Shown one piece after another: positions 1-7,043 of a DNA stretch of 9,334 nucleotides. The notes below the pieces were generated by a model. It saw only the letters and a program-made list of their open reading frames with translations, had not been told where the DNA came from and did not search any database. The stretch is from JBLHKE01 sp047619485 (GTDB lineage: Bacteria; Verrucomicrobiota; Verrucomicrobiia; Verrucomicrobiales; DEV007). Location: the NCBI GenBank assembly GCA_047619485.1, contig JBLHKE010000283.1, positions 1 through 9,334 on the forward strand, in the 5' to 3' direction. Position 1 is the stretch's first letter, and every line of letters begins with the position of its first letter. The position numbers and the translations under genes were made by a program.

Positions 1-1067
1 GACAGGTCGCCGGCCGCCGCGAGATCGAGCAAGACCTGATCCGGGATGCTCCCCCAGAGGAAGAACGACAGGCGGGAGGCGAGTTCAGAATCGTCGATCG
101 CCTCCGAGCCATCGCTGTTCGACGAGCTGTCATAAAGGTAGAGAAACCTCGGTGAGGAGATCGCCGCGGCGGCAACCGACTTCATCGCTGCAGTAAACGT
201 ATGCCCGCCATCCAACTGCGTTCCCACATGGGCCGCGTAACGATCTAGCACTCCGGCTTCGACCTTGCGACGGAACGCCCGGGTCAAAAACTCATCTAGG
301 CGCGAACGCACCTCTGCCCTCACGTCCACACCTGTTGCTGGCGCTTGAAAAAATCCCGCCCAGATACCGACATCGCGCGGGTTAAAATCGTTACTTTCGA
401 CGATCGACTGCGCGAGCTTCAGGAACGACTCCATTAGAAGTGGCGAGAGCGAAAGGTGATCGCCACGGTTGTCATAGCCATGCTCGGCGCGCAAATCCTG
501 TGGGAACGGCGCCACGCCCGACAGCCGCTTCTCGATCATCTGGGATTTCCCCAGCGGGCGACTGCCCACAGTGACACTGTCCGACATCTTCCCCGTGTGC
601 GGTTTGAAGTAGTCCTTGTGCTCGCGCATCATGCGCTCCGGCAGCGAGAATACCACGCCTTTGAGCCCGAACAGATCGACCACCGCATTGTCGTATTGAA
701 ACCGGTTCATCCGCCGGATCGGCGTGTGCGGGAACACCTTCTTGGCCGAGGCCGATGAGCGCCGCAACCCTCTGAGCTCTGCCAGAAACTTCTCCCGCTC
801 CGGCTTCGCGATCAGCGGTTCATCCTCGGGCGGCATCTCCTCGAAATCGATGACATCGATCACCTCCGCCAGAAGTTCGGGGTGCTTGGCTAGCTCGGCG
901 ATGCTGCCAATCTCCAACAGGTTCACCTTGCCCTTCACCTTGCCTTCTTGGCCGTGGCATTTGACGCAGCTCGACTGCAAGACCGCCATAATCGAGTTTT
1001 CCTCCTCCGCCCCAAGGCACGGGACAAATAGTAGGAAGGCGCTAAGAATGAAGATCGATCGGGTCAT
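1..1067 (-). CDS. DUF1587/DUF1592-family secreted protein with N-terminal cytochrome c motif (partial, C-terminus off window)
   Basis: The reading frame is open from an ATG at 1067 to the left edge, giving 355 complete residues. Residues 1-20 are a hydrophobic signal peptide ending in LGA. A haem c motif CVKCH lies at 34-38 with a likely distal Met at 78 (EEMPPED), so the N-terminus is a small cytochrome-like domain. A DUF1587 segment begins near 115 (PIRRMNRFQYDNAV) and its second half (FPQDLRAEHGYDN to LAQSIVE) is at about 188-224, the two being separated by roughly 45 extra residues. A DUF1595-like stretch (FLTRAFRRK, 260-268) and the beginning of DUF1592 (SPRFLYLYD, then LASRLSFFLWGSIPD) follow. 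The complete family also carries DUF1588 and DUF1585, so a large part should lie beyond position 1. These proteins are typical of planctomycetes and verrucomicrobia; their reaction is not established, though they are presumed periplasmic redox proteins. In related genomes the next gene is often a DUF1552 protein. No strong Shine-Dalgarno sequence precedes the ATG. Confidence 0.9.
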   Translation of the reverse strand, partial: MTRSIFILSAFLLFVPCLGAEEENSIMAVLQSSCVKCHGQEGKVKGKVNLLEIGSIAELAKHPELLAEVIDVIDFEEMPPEDEPLIAKPEREKFLAELRGLRRSSASAKKVFPHTPIRRMNRFQYDNAVVDLFGLKGVVFSLPERMMREHKDYFKPHTGKMSDSVTVGSRPLGKSQMIEKRLSGVAPFPQDLRAEHGYDNRGDHLSLSPLLMESFLKLAQSIVESNDFNPRDVGIWAGFFQAPATGVDVRAEVRSRLDEFLTRAFRRKVEAGVLDRYAAHVGTQLDGGHTFTAAMKSVAAAAISSPRFLYLYDSSSNSDGSEAIDDSELASRLSFFLWGSIPDQVLLDLAAAGDL

Positions 1068-1340
1068 ATTAGACTACTGAACCTCTCACAACTCGAACGG
1101 TTTGGCAGTGAAAAAGGATCAGTCTATCTAGCGATCTGCCCGAGTTTCTACCTTGACGCAACTCTCCTCAGAGACCGACGATCATAGAACACGTATTCTA
1201 CACACCCAGCGAGACCAGCCTCATGAAAACACGACGTCTATTTCTCTCCGCCAGTAGAATGCCAAGCGTGAAGATCGAGCTTAAAGACCAGTTCGAAGTC
1301 GAGTTCAAGTAGGCTGGCTGCACGCCGCCCCAAAGTTGCG
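1068..1340. other. Intergenic stretch with no convincing gene
   Basis: This 273-bp stretch separates the start of the DUF1592-type gene (minus) from the small membrane-protein gene (plus), so it should hold promoters in both directions; no box pair matches well. A TTGACG at 1153-1158 has no good -10 at proper spacing, and a TATTCT at 1194-1199 has no good -35. A 29-codon ORF starts with ATG at 1223 and stops at 1310-1312; its product begins MKTRRLFLSAS, resembling a short basic-hydrophobic export start, but it lacks a Shine-Dalgarno sequence and ends early. It might be a fragment of a decayed gene or chance. I see no strong hairpin or repeat. Confidence 0.4.
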
Positions 1341-1661
1341 ATGAGTGCGCCACTGGTCTATTTCGGACTACCCCTCCTCTGTCTCCTCTTGAGACCGAGC
1401 ACCAGGAGACAGACTGGACGTGAGCGATTTTTCAACAGTGTACTCCTAGTTTGGATCGGCTTGATCTTTTACCAAGGATTCATCGGCATGCCACAGGCTC
1501 ACGAGAACGGGGTAAACATCCACGACGACGATTTTCGGATGAACATTGCGATCCTTTTTTTGGGCTGGATCGCTGGCCTCATCACAACGGGGATCACCTT
1601 CGGACTCTTCGCAGCCTTTGCCCGCGAGCGACGCAATAGACCTATTGTTCAATGCCCTTAG
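1341..1661 (+). CDS. Small three-helix membrane protein, unknown function
   Basis: The 106-residue product is not recognised. It shows three hydrophobic stretches at about 4-17, 32-49 and 68-93. Basic residues fall between helices 1 and 2 (RPSTRRQTGRER, 18-29) and after helix 3 (RERRNR, 95-100), while the loop between helices 2 and 3 (PQAHENGVNIHDDDF, 51-65) is acidic and has two His. This matches the positive-inside rule with N-out/C-in topology, which is the main reason to believe that the gene is real and not a chance ORF. No large gene lies opposite it except for the last few bases: its TAG (1659-1661) overlaps the TAA of the convergent propeller gene (1658-1660). There is no Shine-Dalgarno sequence before the ATG, and the only other in-frame start upstream is a CTG at 1314. 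It could still be spurious. Confidence 0.55.
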   Translation: MSAPLVYFGLPLLCLLLRPSTRRQTGRERFFNSVLLVWIGLIFYQGFIGMPQAHENGVNIHDDDFRMNIAILFLGWIAGLITTGITFGLFAAFARERRNRPIVQCP

Positions 1662-3154
1662 CTAGAAGGAATTTCGTTCACCGTGTAGTAGGCCTTGGTG
1701 TGCAGCAGCGGCTTCCCGTCCTTCGATCGAAGTTTGGTAAAATCGAAATCGTGGATGTGGCTCTCCTTGATTCCTTCGACGAATATCCGCACACTCAACC
1801 CATCCCCCGCAACCTCCGCCCGCTTGATCAGCGGCGTCGTGTGATCCACTTCCGGGCTACCGTAACCGGCCGCGTAGTTGTGTGTGTAGGTGGTAAGTGT
1901 GTAATTCTCTAGATTCGCCGCGACAGCTACGTCGACCGGGAGGGTGAAATTTAGCAGGAATCCATCTGGCCGTATATTAATCTCCTTCACCTCAAACGGT
2001 GTTTTGCCACTCCAGTCGAGTCGCTGGATGGCGAACGGTTTCTCGCCGCGCACCGGCCACTGGCGGTTCGTCGTGAACCCACCGGCGATGAGCTGCCCCT
2101 CCGGGGTGAATTCGACGTTCATGATCCCGGTCGAGAGCCCCTCGCGGAAAGGGTAACATGCGCCCTGCCAGACGCCGTTAATCTTCTCGGTCGTCGCACG
2201 CATGATGAGACTGAGGGTGTAGTCACCAAAGAAAAGTTGATCGCTGAAGGGACCGAACTTTCCGCCGGTCTGCTCAAGGCTAAAACCAGAGATCGAACGC
2301 CCCATTTTGATATAAGGAAAACGCACGGCAGGCGGCACGAGTTCTTTCACGCGTTTCTTTTCAACCTGGAGGCGCGAATTGGAATTTGGCTCCACGGCGG
2401 GTGTGTCCATCCCATCGGCGTATGGATACCAATTGTAGCTAGCAGGGTGCCCGAGAAACCCACCCGGCTTAAGGTGTTTGAGCGAGCAGCTACCGTTCCA
2501 CGGCCCCTGGCTCTCGATGCAGAACATCGCCCCCTCCGCGTTCGCGGCCACACCAGCCGGACTGCGTAGTCCGCTGCAGACCGGGATCATCTTACCCTCG
2601 GGGGTGACCTTGACCGCCCAGCCGCGAAAAAGATTGCGAGAGTGATAGGATGCGCTCAGACCGAGCGCGACCCAGATGTTTCCGTCAGGGTCATGCTTAG
2701 ATCCAAAGGCGAACTCGTGGCCCTCGGCATAGCCCCAGTTGTTGGTAAGCGTATCGAAACGATCGGCGCTGCCGTCCCCGTCGGTATCGGTCAGTTTCGT
2801 GACCTCACCAAACTGCGTGATGGTGAGGGATCCATCCCTCCACGACATGCCAAAGATCTCATCCTGGCCGCTGGCGAACAGCTCGTAGGTCGGATTCGGT
2901 GGATTCGCTAAGGCTCCTGAGATGAAGTAGACGTCGCCTCGCCGTGTCCCCACCGCCAACCGGCCGTCGGGCAAGATCTCGAAACTCCCTGGCCTCATGG
3001 GCACCTCGGGCGGGATCGGTATATCTACCAGCGGGTAGTATTTCGCCTCCTCCTCGGCAGTCCCCCACATGGAACCGAGATCCTCAGCCCGTGAACTAGC
3101 CAGGAGGCTTGCGAACGCGAAAAAACAGAGCGTTTTAGAGATTACTTTTTCCAT
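1658..3154 (-). CDS. Secreted beta-propeller protein of the PVC haem-protein group (glucose/sorbosone dehydrogenase-like fold)
   Basis: The 498-residue product has a signal peptide at about 1-23 (cleavage likely after SRA). From about 45 to 380 it has propeller-like blade repeats: FEILPDGRLAVGTRRGDVYFI, a loop DTDGDGSADRFD at 123-134 that looks like a calcium site, GHEFAFGSKHDPDGNIWVALG, GLRSPAGVAANAEG, and FSDQLFFGDYTLSLIMR. This is the N-terminal region seen in PVC proteins annotated as membrane-bound dehydrogenases or haem-binding proteins. Residues about 385-496 form the beta-rich tail common in the same group, ending KAYYTVNEIP. There is no CxxCH, so this chain carries no covalent haem. 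Its ATG lies inside the last codons of the five-haem-motif gene (13-bp overlap), and no Shine-Dalgarno sequence is seen, which suggests translational coupling. The likely role is a periplasmic oxidase or binding subunit working with that haem partner. Substrate and cofactor are unknown. Confidence 0.85.
   Translation of the reverse strand: MEKVISKTLCFFAFASLLASSRAEDLGSMWGTAEEEAKYYPLVDIPIPPEVPMRPGSFEILPDGRLAVGTRRGDVYFISGALANPPNPTYELFASGQDEIFGMSWRDGSLTITQFGEVTKLTDTDGDGSADRFDTLTNNWGYAEGHEFAFGSKHDPDGNIWVALGLSASYHSRNLFRGWAVKVTPEGKMIPVCSGLRSPAGVAANAEGAMFCIESQGPWNGSCSLKHLKPGGFLGHPASYNWYPYADGMDTPAVEPNSNSRLQVEKKRVKELVPPAVRFPYIKMGRSISGFSLEQTGGKFGPFSDQLFFGDYTLSLIMRATTEKINGVWQGACYPFREGLSTGIMNVEFTPEGQLIAGGFTTNRQWPVRGEKPFAIQRLDWSGKTPFEVKEINIRPDGFLLNFTLPVDVAVAANLENYTLTTYTHNYAAGYGSPEVDHTTPLIKRAEVAGDGLSVRIFVEGIKESHIHDFDFTKLRSKDGKPLLHTKAYYTVNEIPSS
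3142..3154 (-). promoter_or_regulatory. Stop/start overlap, likely translational coupling
   Basis: On the minus strand the last codons of the haem gene (CGA TGG AAA AAG TAA) contain, one base out of register, the ATG GAA AAA GTA that starts the propeller gene. The overlap is 13 bases. The sequence before this ATG has no purine-rich Shine-Dalgarno element. Ribosomes ending the first gene probably restart on the second, tying the amounts of the two proteins together. The overlap is seen directly; coupling is inferred. Confidence 0.55.
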
Positions 3155-5835
3155 CGGTATTCAAATTGGAGAACGGTTTCGCCTTTCGGCAGTGCAATTG
3201 ACAGCAACAGTTCCTTGGGATCACCGTCCCGCACCGTCGCCGAGAGGATCTGCGGGACAGCGACCGTCAGACCGTCGACTTTCCAGCCTCCGCCCATTCG
3301 TTCGATCACCTTGCCAGAACCCACTCTGAAGAAAAACGGCTGCTGCTCTGAGGCCGTGTCGAAGGTCATCGTCCGTCGGAAGTAGGCCTCGCCATTTTCA
3401 TCCAATTGATCTTCGAAAAAGTCTCTCACCGTGATGTCGCCGTAGCGATACATAAAGGTCGGACGCTTCTCCTTGTCCAGCCTGTAGCCGCGATACTCAT
3501 AGCCTTGATCCTGGGGGAAGAGGTAGTTGGTTTTACCCTTGTAGGGCCAGGAGTCGTCCATGTCTGTGAGGCGGTGAAACGGAATCCCTGCCGGAAACTC
3601 GATTCTCTGATCGCCGCGCACCCGGAAGCTGCCGTTATTGACGCTGGCGAACTCCCCTTTCCAGAGAACCCGCAACGCCATCTCCTCAGAATCGAAGGCG
3701 AGGCTGATACGCTCCGGGTAACCGACACCGATTCCCCGGTAACCCGCCGTGCCGCGTCCGCGACACATCACGGTCTCGGCGGCGACCCGCAGTTCGTTCG
3801 ATTGTCGCGACAGCCCTATCGGACTCTTGGCACGCTTACCATCTGAGAGATACGCCCACAGCGCCTCGATCTGCTGATTGGTATCGCCACCGAGTAGCTC
3901 CTTGCGGATCGATTCGCCGCCGGGCCAATAGCTCGGCATGATCACCGTCTGGTGGAAGCGCGACGGCTGGCGCATGTAGAGATGGAACCAGTTTTTCTTC
4001 AAGCGATCGGTGACGCCGACCAGTTCGAGCGCACCCGCACCAGACTTTTGGCCGTTGAAATCGTGGCAGGCAATGCAACTGAAACCCTCGGTTCCGATCA
4101 TATCGTAACCCGCCTTCTTCGACTCACGGATGTTGGCAATCGGAGGCAGCTCGAGCTTCTCGAGGGTATCGACTTTCTCAAAACGCTCGATCAGATGGCC
4201 GACGTTCGCCTCACCGAAAATCGGCATGCGAGTGTTGAGGTAGTGGCGTTGTCGGGCGCCATGCACCATCACCTGCTCCAGCCAATCTTTGGTGAGCTTC
4301 GCTCCGACATGAGTTAGCGGTGGGGGGAGGCGCCCCTGTTCCCCAAGCTCTTCGCGTGTGCCAGTGAAGTAGGGATCACGCTCAAGCGAAATACCACCTA
4401 GACCCGCGCGATCATGGCAAGCAGTGCAATTGAAGGTGGCCAGAGTCTTGTTGACCATCTGCCGATCGTTCAACTTGGTGCTTTCGATGCCTGGCAGGGC
4501 GGCAGCGATCTGCCGTTTTTGCTCGGCGCCAAGGTCAAAGTGCGGTGCCGCATCACTTTCGCCAAGACAGCCCTTCACCGGGTCGAGATCGGGCATGGCT
4601 ATGTAATTTTTCTGCGCGAAACCGAGATCGTCATGACACTGCGCGCAACCGAGTTTTTCAAACTGCATCTTTCCCTTTGCCACCAGAGCGGGATCGACCT
4701 TGAGGGCTTGAAGCACTGGAATCGTCTTATCAGAGATTGCTAGCTTAGCGGTCGGGATGGGACCGCGAGGAAGTCCCGGACCAGACAACTCCAAGGAGAA
4801 ACTGGGCTTTCGACCGGTGTGGAAGTAGGTTACCTCGATCCGGTTCCAACCCTCCTTGAGGGAGACGTCTCCAGAGAATTTTTCAATGCCACGACGATCG
4901 CTAGGAACGTGGTGGACAACTTCTGCTCCGTCTACGGAAATGATCGCGCCGTTACACTCAAGATCGAAGGTGTAGTCGCCAGCTGCATCGACGCGGAGGA
5001 AACCGGCGTACTGGATCGCGGTGTGCTGCGCGATGTTTCCAAAGGCCGCCAGCGAAAAATTTTCGACCTGCCCCGCTTTTTCTTTTTCGACATCTCCATC
5101 GAGCCCCTCCCATACTTTCCCCCGCCATGAGACAAATTTTAGGTGACCCGGCACAACGGTCTTCTGCAGTAGGTAGTGAGTGATTTGCTCGACCTCTTGC
5201 GCTGGCAACCGCATGTCTGGCATCCGTCCTGAAGGTCGAACCTGGTGTGGACGACGCAAAAATTCACTGAGGCTCTTGAAGGAGTATTTCGCCTCCAGTG
5301 CACCAAGTGGAACCGAGCTCTCAACGAGTAACTCTTTGCCATCCGGATCACGTGGGGAGTGGCAGGCCACGCAGCCAACCGAATGGAACAGCCGTTCACC
5401 ACGCTCCGCAGCGACCGAATCAGGCGCCTGAAGCTCAAAGGGAGCTTCCCCATTTCGATTCAGCGAGACGAGGAAGTGCGCAATAGCCTTCGCCACATCC
5501 TGCCGTTCAGGTTGTGGCAGTTGCCGGAGCAGGTCGGGCATCGGGGTTCCCGGTTTCACAGCATGCGGGTCAGCAATGAATGCCTCAAGATAGTTTGGAT
5601 TCACGCGTGTCCCCACTGCTGACAGTCGCGGCGACTTCCGTGACGTGGTGGAAAGCGAATCCGCACCATGGCAGGCCACGCAATTCATCTCCTCAATCAA
5701 AACGCGGCCTCGGAGAGCTGGATCCAGTTCAGTGCCCGAGACACCTGGAATTTTCACCTGAGCGGTCAAAGAAGAGACGGCTAGGCACCATCCAAAAAGG
5801 AAGAGAAATAGAATCAGGGCTCGGTTCGGTCGCAT
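3142..5835 (-). CDS. Secreted multi-domain cytochrome c protein with five CxxCH motifs and an internal PA14-like module
   Basis: The 897-residue product starts with a signal peptide (about 1-25, ending LTAQ). Haem c motifs are at 52-56 (CVACH), 155-159 (CVACH), 397-401 (CAQCH), 470-474 (CTACH) and 587-591 (CIACH). Each is followed by a plausible distal Met: M99 (GTPMPDLL), M205 (SGRMPDM), M414 (AMPDL), M537 (NTRMPIFG) and M633 (VIMPSYWPGG). Between the second and third, about 233-355 looks like a PA14-type beta module (AGFLRVDAAGDYTFDLECNG, EGWNRIEVTYFH), a fold that often binds carbohydrate. Residues about 675-895 are a beta-rich domain familiar from PVC and Bacteroidota cytochromes (YRGIGVGYPERISLAFD, MALRVLWKGEF). 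The protein is likely periplasmic and passes electrons along up to five haems from a substrate-oxidising partner, probably the propeller protein encoded by the overlapping downstream gene. The ATG at 5835 is chosen because the signal peptide follows it directly; its Shine-Dalgarno is weak. Long plus-strand ORFs inside the gene are shadows. Confidence 0.9.
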   Translation of the reverse strand: MRPNRALILFLFLFGWCLAVSSLTAQVKIPGVSGTELDPALRGRVLIEEMNCVACHGADSLSTTSRKSPRLSAVGTRVNPNYLEAFIADPHAVKPGTPMPDLLRQLPQPERQDVAKAIAHFLVSLNRNGEAPFELQAPDSVAAERGERLFHSVGCVACHSPRDPDGKELLVESSVPLGALEAKYSFKSLSEFLRRPHQVRPSGRMPDMRLPAQEVEQITHYLLQKTVVPGHLKFVSWRGKVWEGLDGDVEKEKAGQVENFSLAAFGNIAQHTAIQYAGFLRVDAAGDYTFDLECNGAIISVDGAEVVHHVPSDRRGIEKFSGDVSLKEGWNRIEVTYFHTGRKPSFSLELSGPGLPRGPIPTAKLAISDKTIPVLQALKVDPALVAKGKMQFEKLGCAQCHDDLGFAQKNYIAMPDLDPVKGCLGESDAAPHFDLGAEQKRQIAAALPGIESTKLNDRQMVNKTLATFNCTACHDRAGLGGISLERDPYFTGTREELGEQGRLPPPLTHVGAKLTKDWLEQVMVHGARQRHYLNTRMPIFGEANVGHLIERFEKVDTLEKLELPPIANIRESKKAGYDMIGTEGFSCIACHDFNGQKSGAGALELVGVTDRLKKNWFHLYMRQPSRFHQTVIMPSYWPGGESIRKELLGGDTNQQIEALWAYLSDGKRAKSPIGLSRQSNELRVAAETVMCRGRGTAGYRGIGVGYPERISLAFDSEEMALRVLWKGEFASVNNGSFRVRGDQRIEFPAGIPFHRLTDMDDSWPYKGKTNYLFPQDQGYEYRGYRLDKEKRPTFMYRYGDITVRDFFEDQLDENGEAYFRRTMTFDTASEQQPFFFRVGSGKVIERMGGGWKVDGLTVAVPQILSATVRDGDPKELLLSIALPKGETVLQFEYRWKK

Positions 5836-5860
5836 GGTCTTAGTTCAACCTGCTAGCCAG

Positions 5861-5868
5861 CCCCCCCC
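5861..5868. repeat. Homopolymer run of eight C (eight G in the leader of the haem gene)
   Basis: Eight consecutive C lie in the divergent intergenic region, 26-33 bases upstream of the haem gene ATG on the minus strand, where they read as eight G. The run sits where that gene's promoter spacer or untranslated leader is expected. Such runs can change length by slippage and are also prone to sequencing error. Confidence 0.6.
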
Positions 5869-5900
5869 AGTGCAAGCCCGCTTCGTCACCAACAGAGCAA

Positions 5901-5922
5901 AATGACATAATCATTGTATAAT
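5901..5922 (+). promoter_or_regulatory. Candidate RAYT promoter: -10 box with adjacent dyad
   Basis: A perfect TATAAT is at 5917-5922, 10 bases before the ATG at 5933. No good -35 box lies 16-18 bases upstream. Directly upstream of the -10 is a short dyad, AATGA (5901-5905), CATAA, TCATT (5911-5915), which could be an operator. A start near 5929 would leave almost no leader for the ATG at 5933 and about 18 bases for the ATG at 5948. The region is AT-rich relative to its surroundings, so a chance match is possible. Confidence 0.35.
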
Positions 5923-5932
5923 TCCATAAAAT

Positions 5933-6946
5933 ATGTTATTCATTCGTATGTCCCGACGTCATACTTTGCCCACTGTGCGATCGAGCTCGCATTACCACTG
6001 CATTAGTCGGGTAGTTGAGCGACGATTTGCGTTTGGGATTCATGAGCGGGACGTCTTCAGGAAGATCTTGCGGCAGGTGGAGACGTTTTCGGGGGTTCAG
6101 GTTCTGACTTGGACGATTCTCTCGAACCACTTCCACGTCCTGCTCGAGGTTCCGCCACGCCCTGCGATCGCACTCACGGATGAGGAGATTCTGGAGCGTT
6201 GCCGGGCTTTGTATTCAGCGGAGGCGATGGTGGCGGTGGACTGGGAATTCTCGGAGGCACAACATATCGGCGGCGTCGTGCACGAACGGCTGCGGGCGCG
6301 CTTCCTCAAGCGGATGTTCGATCTCAGTGAGTTTATGAAGACGCTGAAACAAAAGTTCTCGTTCTGGTTCAACCGCAAGCATGATCGGGTCGGAGTTCTC
6401 TGGGAAGCGCGGTTTAAGAGTGTCATCGTCGAGGGGCACTGGAACTCCCTCTTGAAGGTCGCGGCCTACATCGATTTAAACTGTGTTAGAGCCGGTATGG
6501 CCACAGACCCTAAAGACTATCGCTGGTGTGGCTACAGCGAGGCGGTGGCGGGGGATTGCGTCGCGCGCCGTGGGATTTCGGTGGCGCTGGCAGACCTGAA
6601 ATCGGACGCCGACTGGGGAGATGTAGGTCCGCGCTACCGGAAAATTCTTTTCGGTGTAGGCGAGGAGCATTCGACTCGCGCCGGTCTCTCACGGGAGGCG
6701 GTTGCGAAGGTCTGGGCTGCGGGCGGCAAACTCTCGCTGCCGCAACTGTTGCGTTGCCGCGTCCGGTATTTCAGTGATGGGCTCGCCGTGGGCAGGGAGT
6801 CGTTTGTGGAATCGGTGTTCGCCGTGCTGAGGGAAGCCTTCGCCCCTGGGCGTGGGACTGGGTCACGCAAAATGCATGGAGGCGAATGGGACGGGCTACG
6901 TTCGGCGAGGAGCCTACGTGTAAAGCCAATAGATCCAGGAGGGTAG
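5933..6946 (+). CDS. REP-associated tyrosine transposase (RAYT), IS200-like Y1 HUH family
   Basis: The 337-residue product matches the RAYT form common in Verrucomicrobiota. HYHCISRVVERRFAFG (20-35) is the family start, and the HUH metal site is NHFHVL with His66 and His68. SEFMKTLKQKFSFWFNRKH (132-150), GVLWEARFKSVIVEG (154-168) and AAYIDLNCVRAGM (177-189) follow; Tyr179 is the likely nucleophile by position (inference). The family usually has Pro where this protein has Cys184. The C-terminal part (LLRCRVRYFSDGLAVG, 272-287, and the closing LRSARSLRV) is also typical, so the gene appears complete and undamaged. Such enzymes nick and rejoin single-stranded DNA at REP hairpins and are often fixed single genes, not mobile IS copies. 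Homologues begin about 14 residues before HYHC, so the second ATG at 5948 (MSRRHTL) may be the true start. Neither ATG has a Shine-Dalgarno sequence. The gene converges on the sulfatase gene. Confidence 0.92.
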   Translation: MLFIRMSRRHTLPTVRSSSHYHCISRVVERRFAFGIHERDVFRKILRQVETFSGVQVLTWTILSNHFHVLLEVPPRPAIALTDEEILERCRALYSAEAMVAVDWEFSEAQHIGGVVHERLRARFLKRMFDLSEFMKTLKQKFSFWFNRKHDRVGVLWEARFKSVIVEGHWNSLLKVAAYIDLNCVRAGMATDPKDYRWCGYSEAVAGDCVARRGISVALADLKSDADWGDVGPRYRKILFGVGEEHSTRAGLSREAVAKVWAAGGKLSLPQLLRCRVRYFSDGLAVGRESFVESVFAVLREAFAPGRGTGSRKMHGGEWDGLRSARSLRVKPIDPGG

Positions 6947-6971
6947 GTAAGGGATTTCTTCGTCAAGACTA

Positions 6972-7000
6972 GGCGGGTGTCGTGTCAGCGACCCATCGCC
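6972..7000. repeat. Imperfect hairpin downstream of RAYT, REP-like candidate
   Basis: Twenty-five bases after the RAYT stop, GGCG (6972-6975) can pair with CGCC (6997-7000), GGT (6976-6978) with ACC (6991-6993), and CG (6981-6982) with CG (6989-6990). This leaves a GT bulge, a CAT bulge and a six-base loop TGTCAG. A bulged GC-rich hairpin next to a RAYT gene is the usual form of a REP element, but the typical GTAG-like tetranucleotide is not obvious beside it and only one copy is visible. Confidence 0.25.
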
Positions 7001-7043
7001 ATTCGATTCGGGACGACGCAATTCTGTTGGGATTGGAGCTGAT

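Noticed and set aside
456..1080. Plus-strand ORFs 456-758 and 724-1080
   Set aside because: They are antisense to the DUF1592-type gene, which has a signal peptide, haem motif and family domains in frame throughout.
1223..1312. 29-codon plus-strand ORF beginning MKTRRLFLSAS
   Set aside because: It is too short, has no Shine-Dalgarno sequence and no recognisable domain. It may be a gene remnant, but there is not enough to call it.
3406..4743. Long plus-strand ORFs such as 3406-3846, 3952-4317 and 4414-4743
   Set aside because: They lie wholly opposite the 897-residue haem gene, have no recognisable domains, signals or ribosome sites, and are explained by the codon pattern of the real gene.
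5881..6965. Eight-base direct repeat CTTCGTCA at 5881-5888 and 6958-6965 flanking the RAYT gene, resembling a target-site duplication
   Set aside because: Y1 HUH transposases do not make target-site duplications, no terminal inverted repeats lie inside the pair, and a shared 8-mer between two flanks of this size is not very unlikely by chance.
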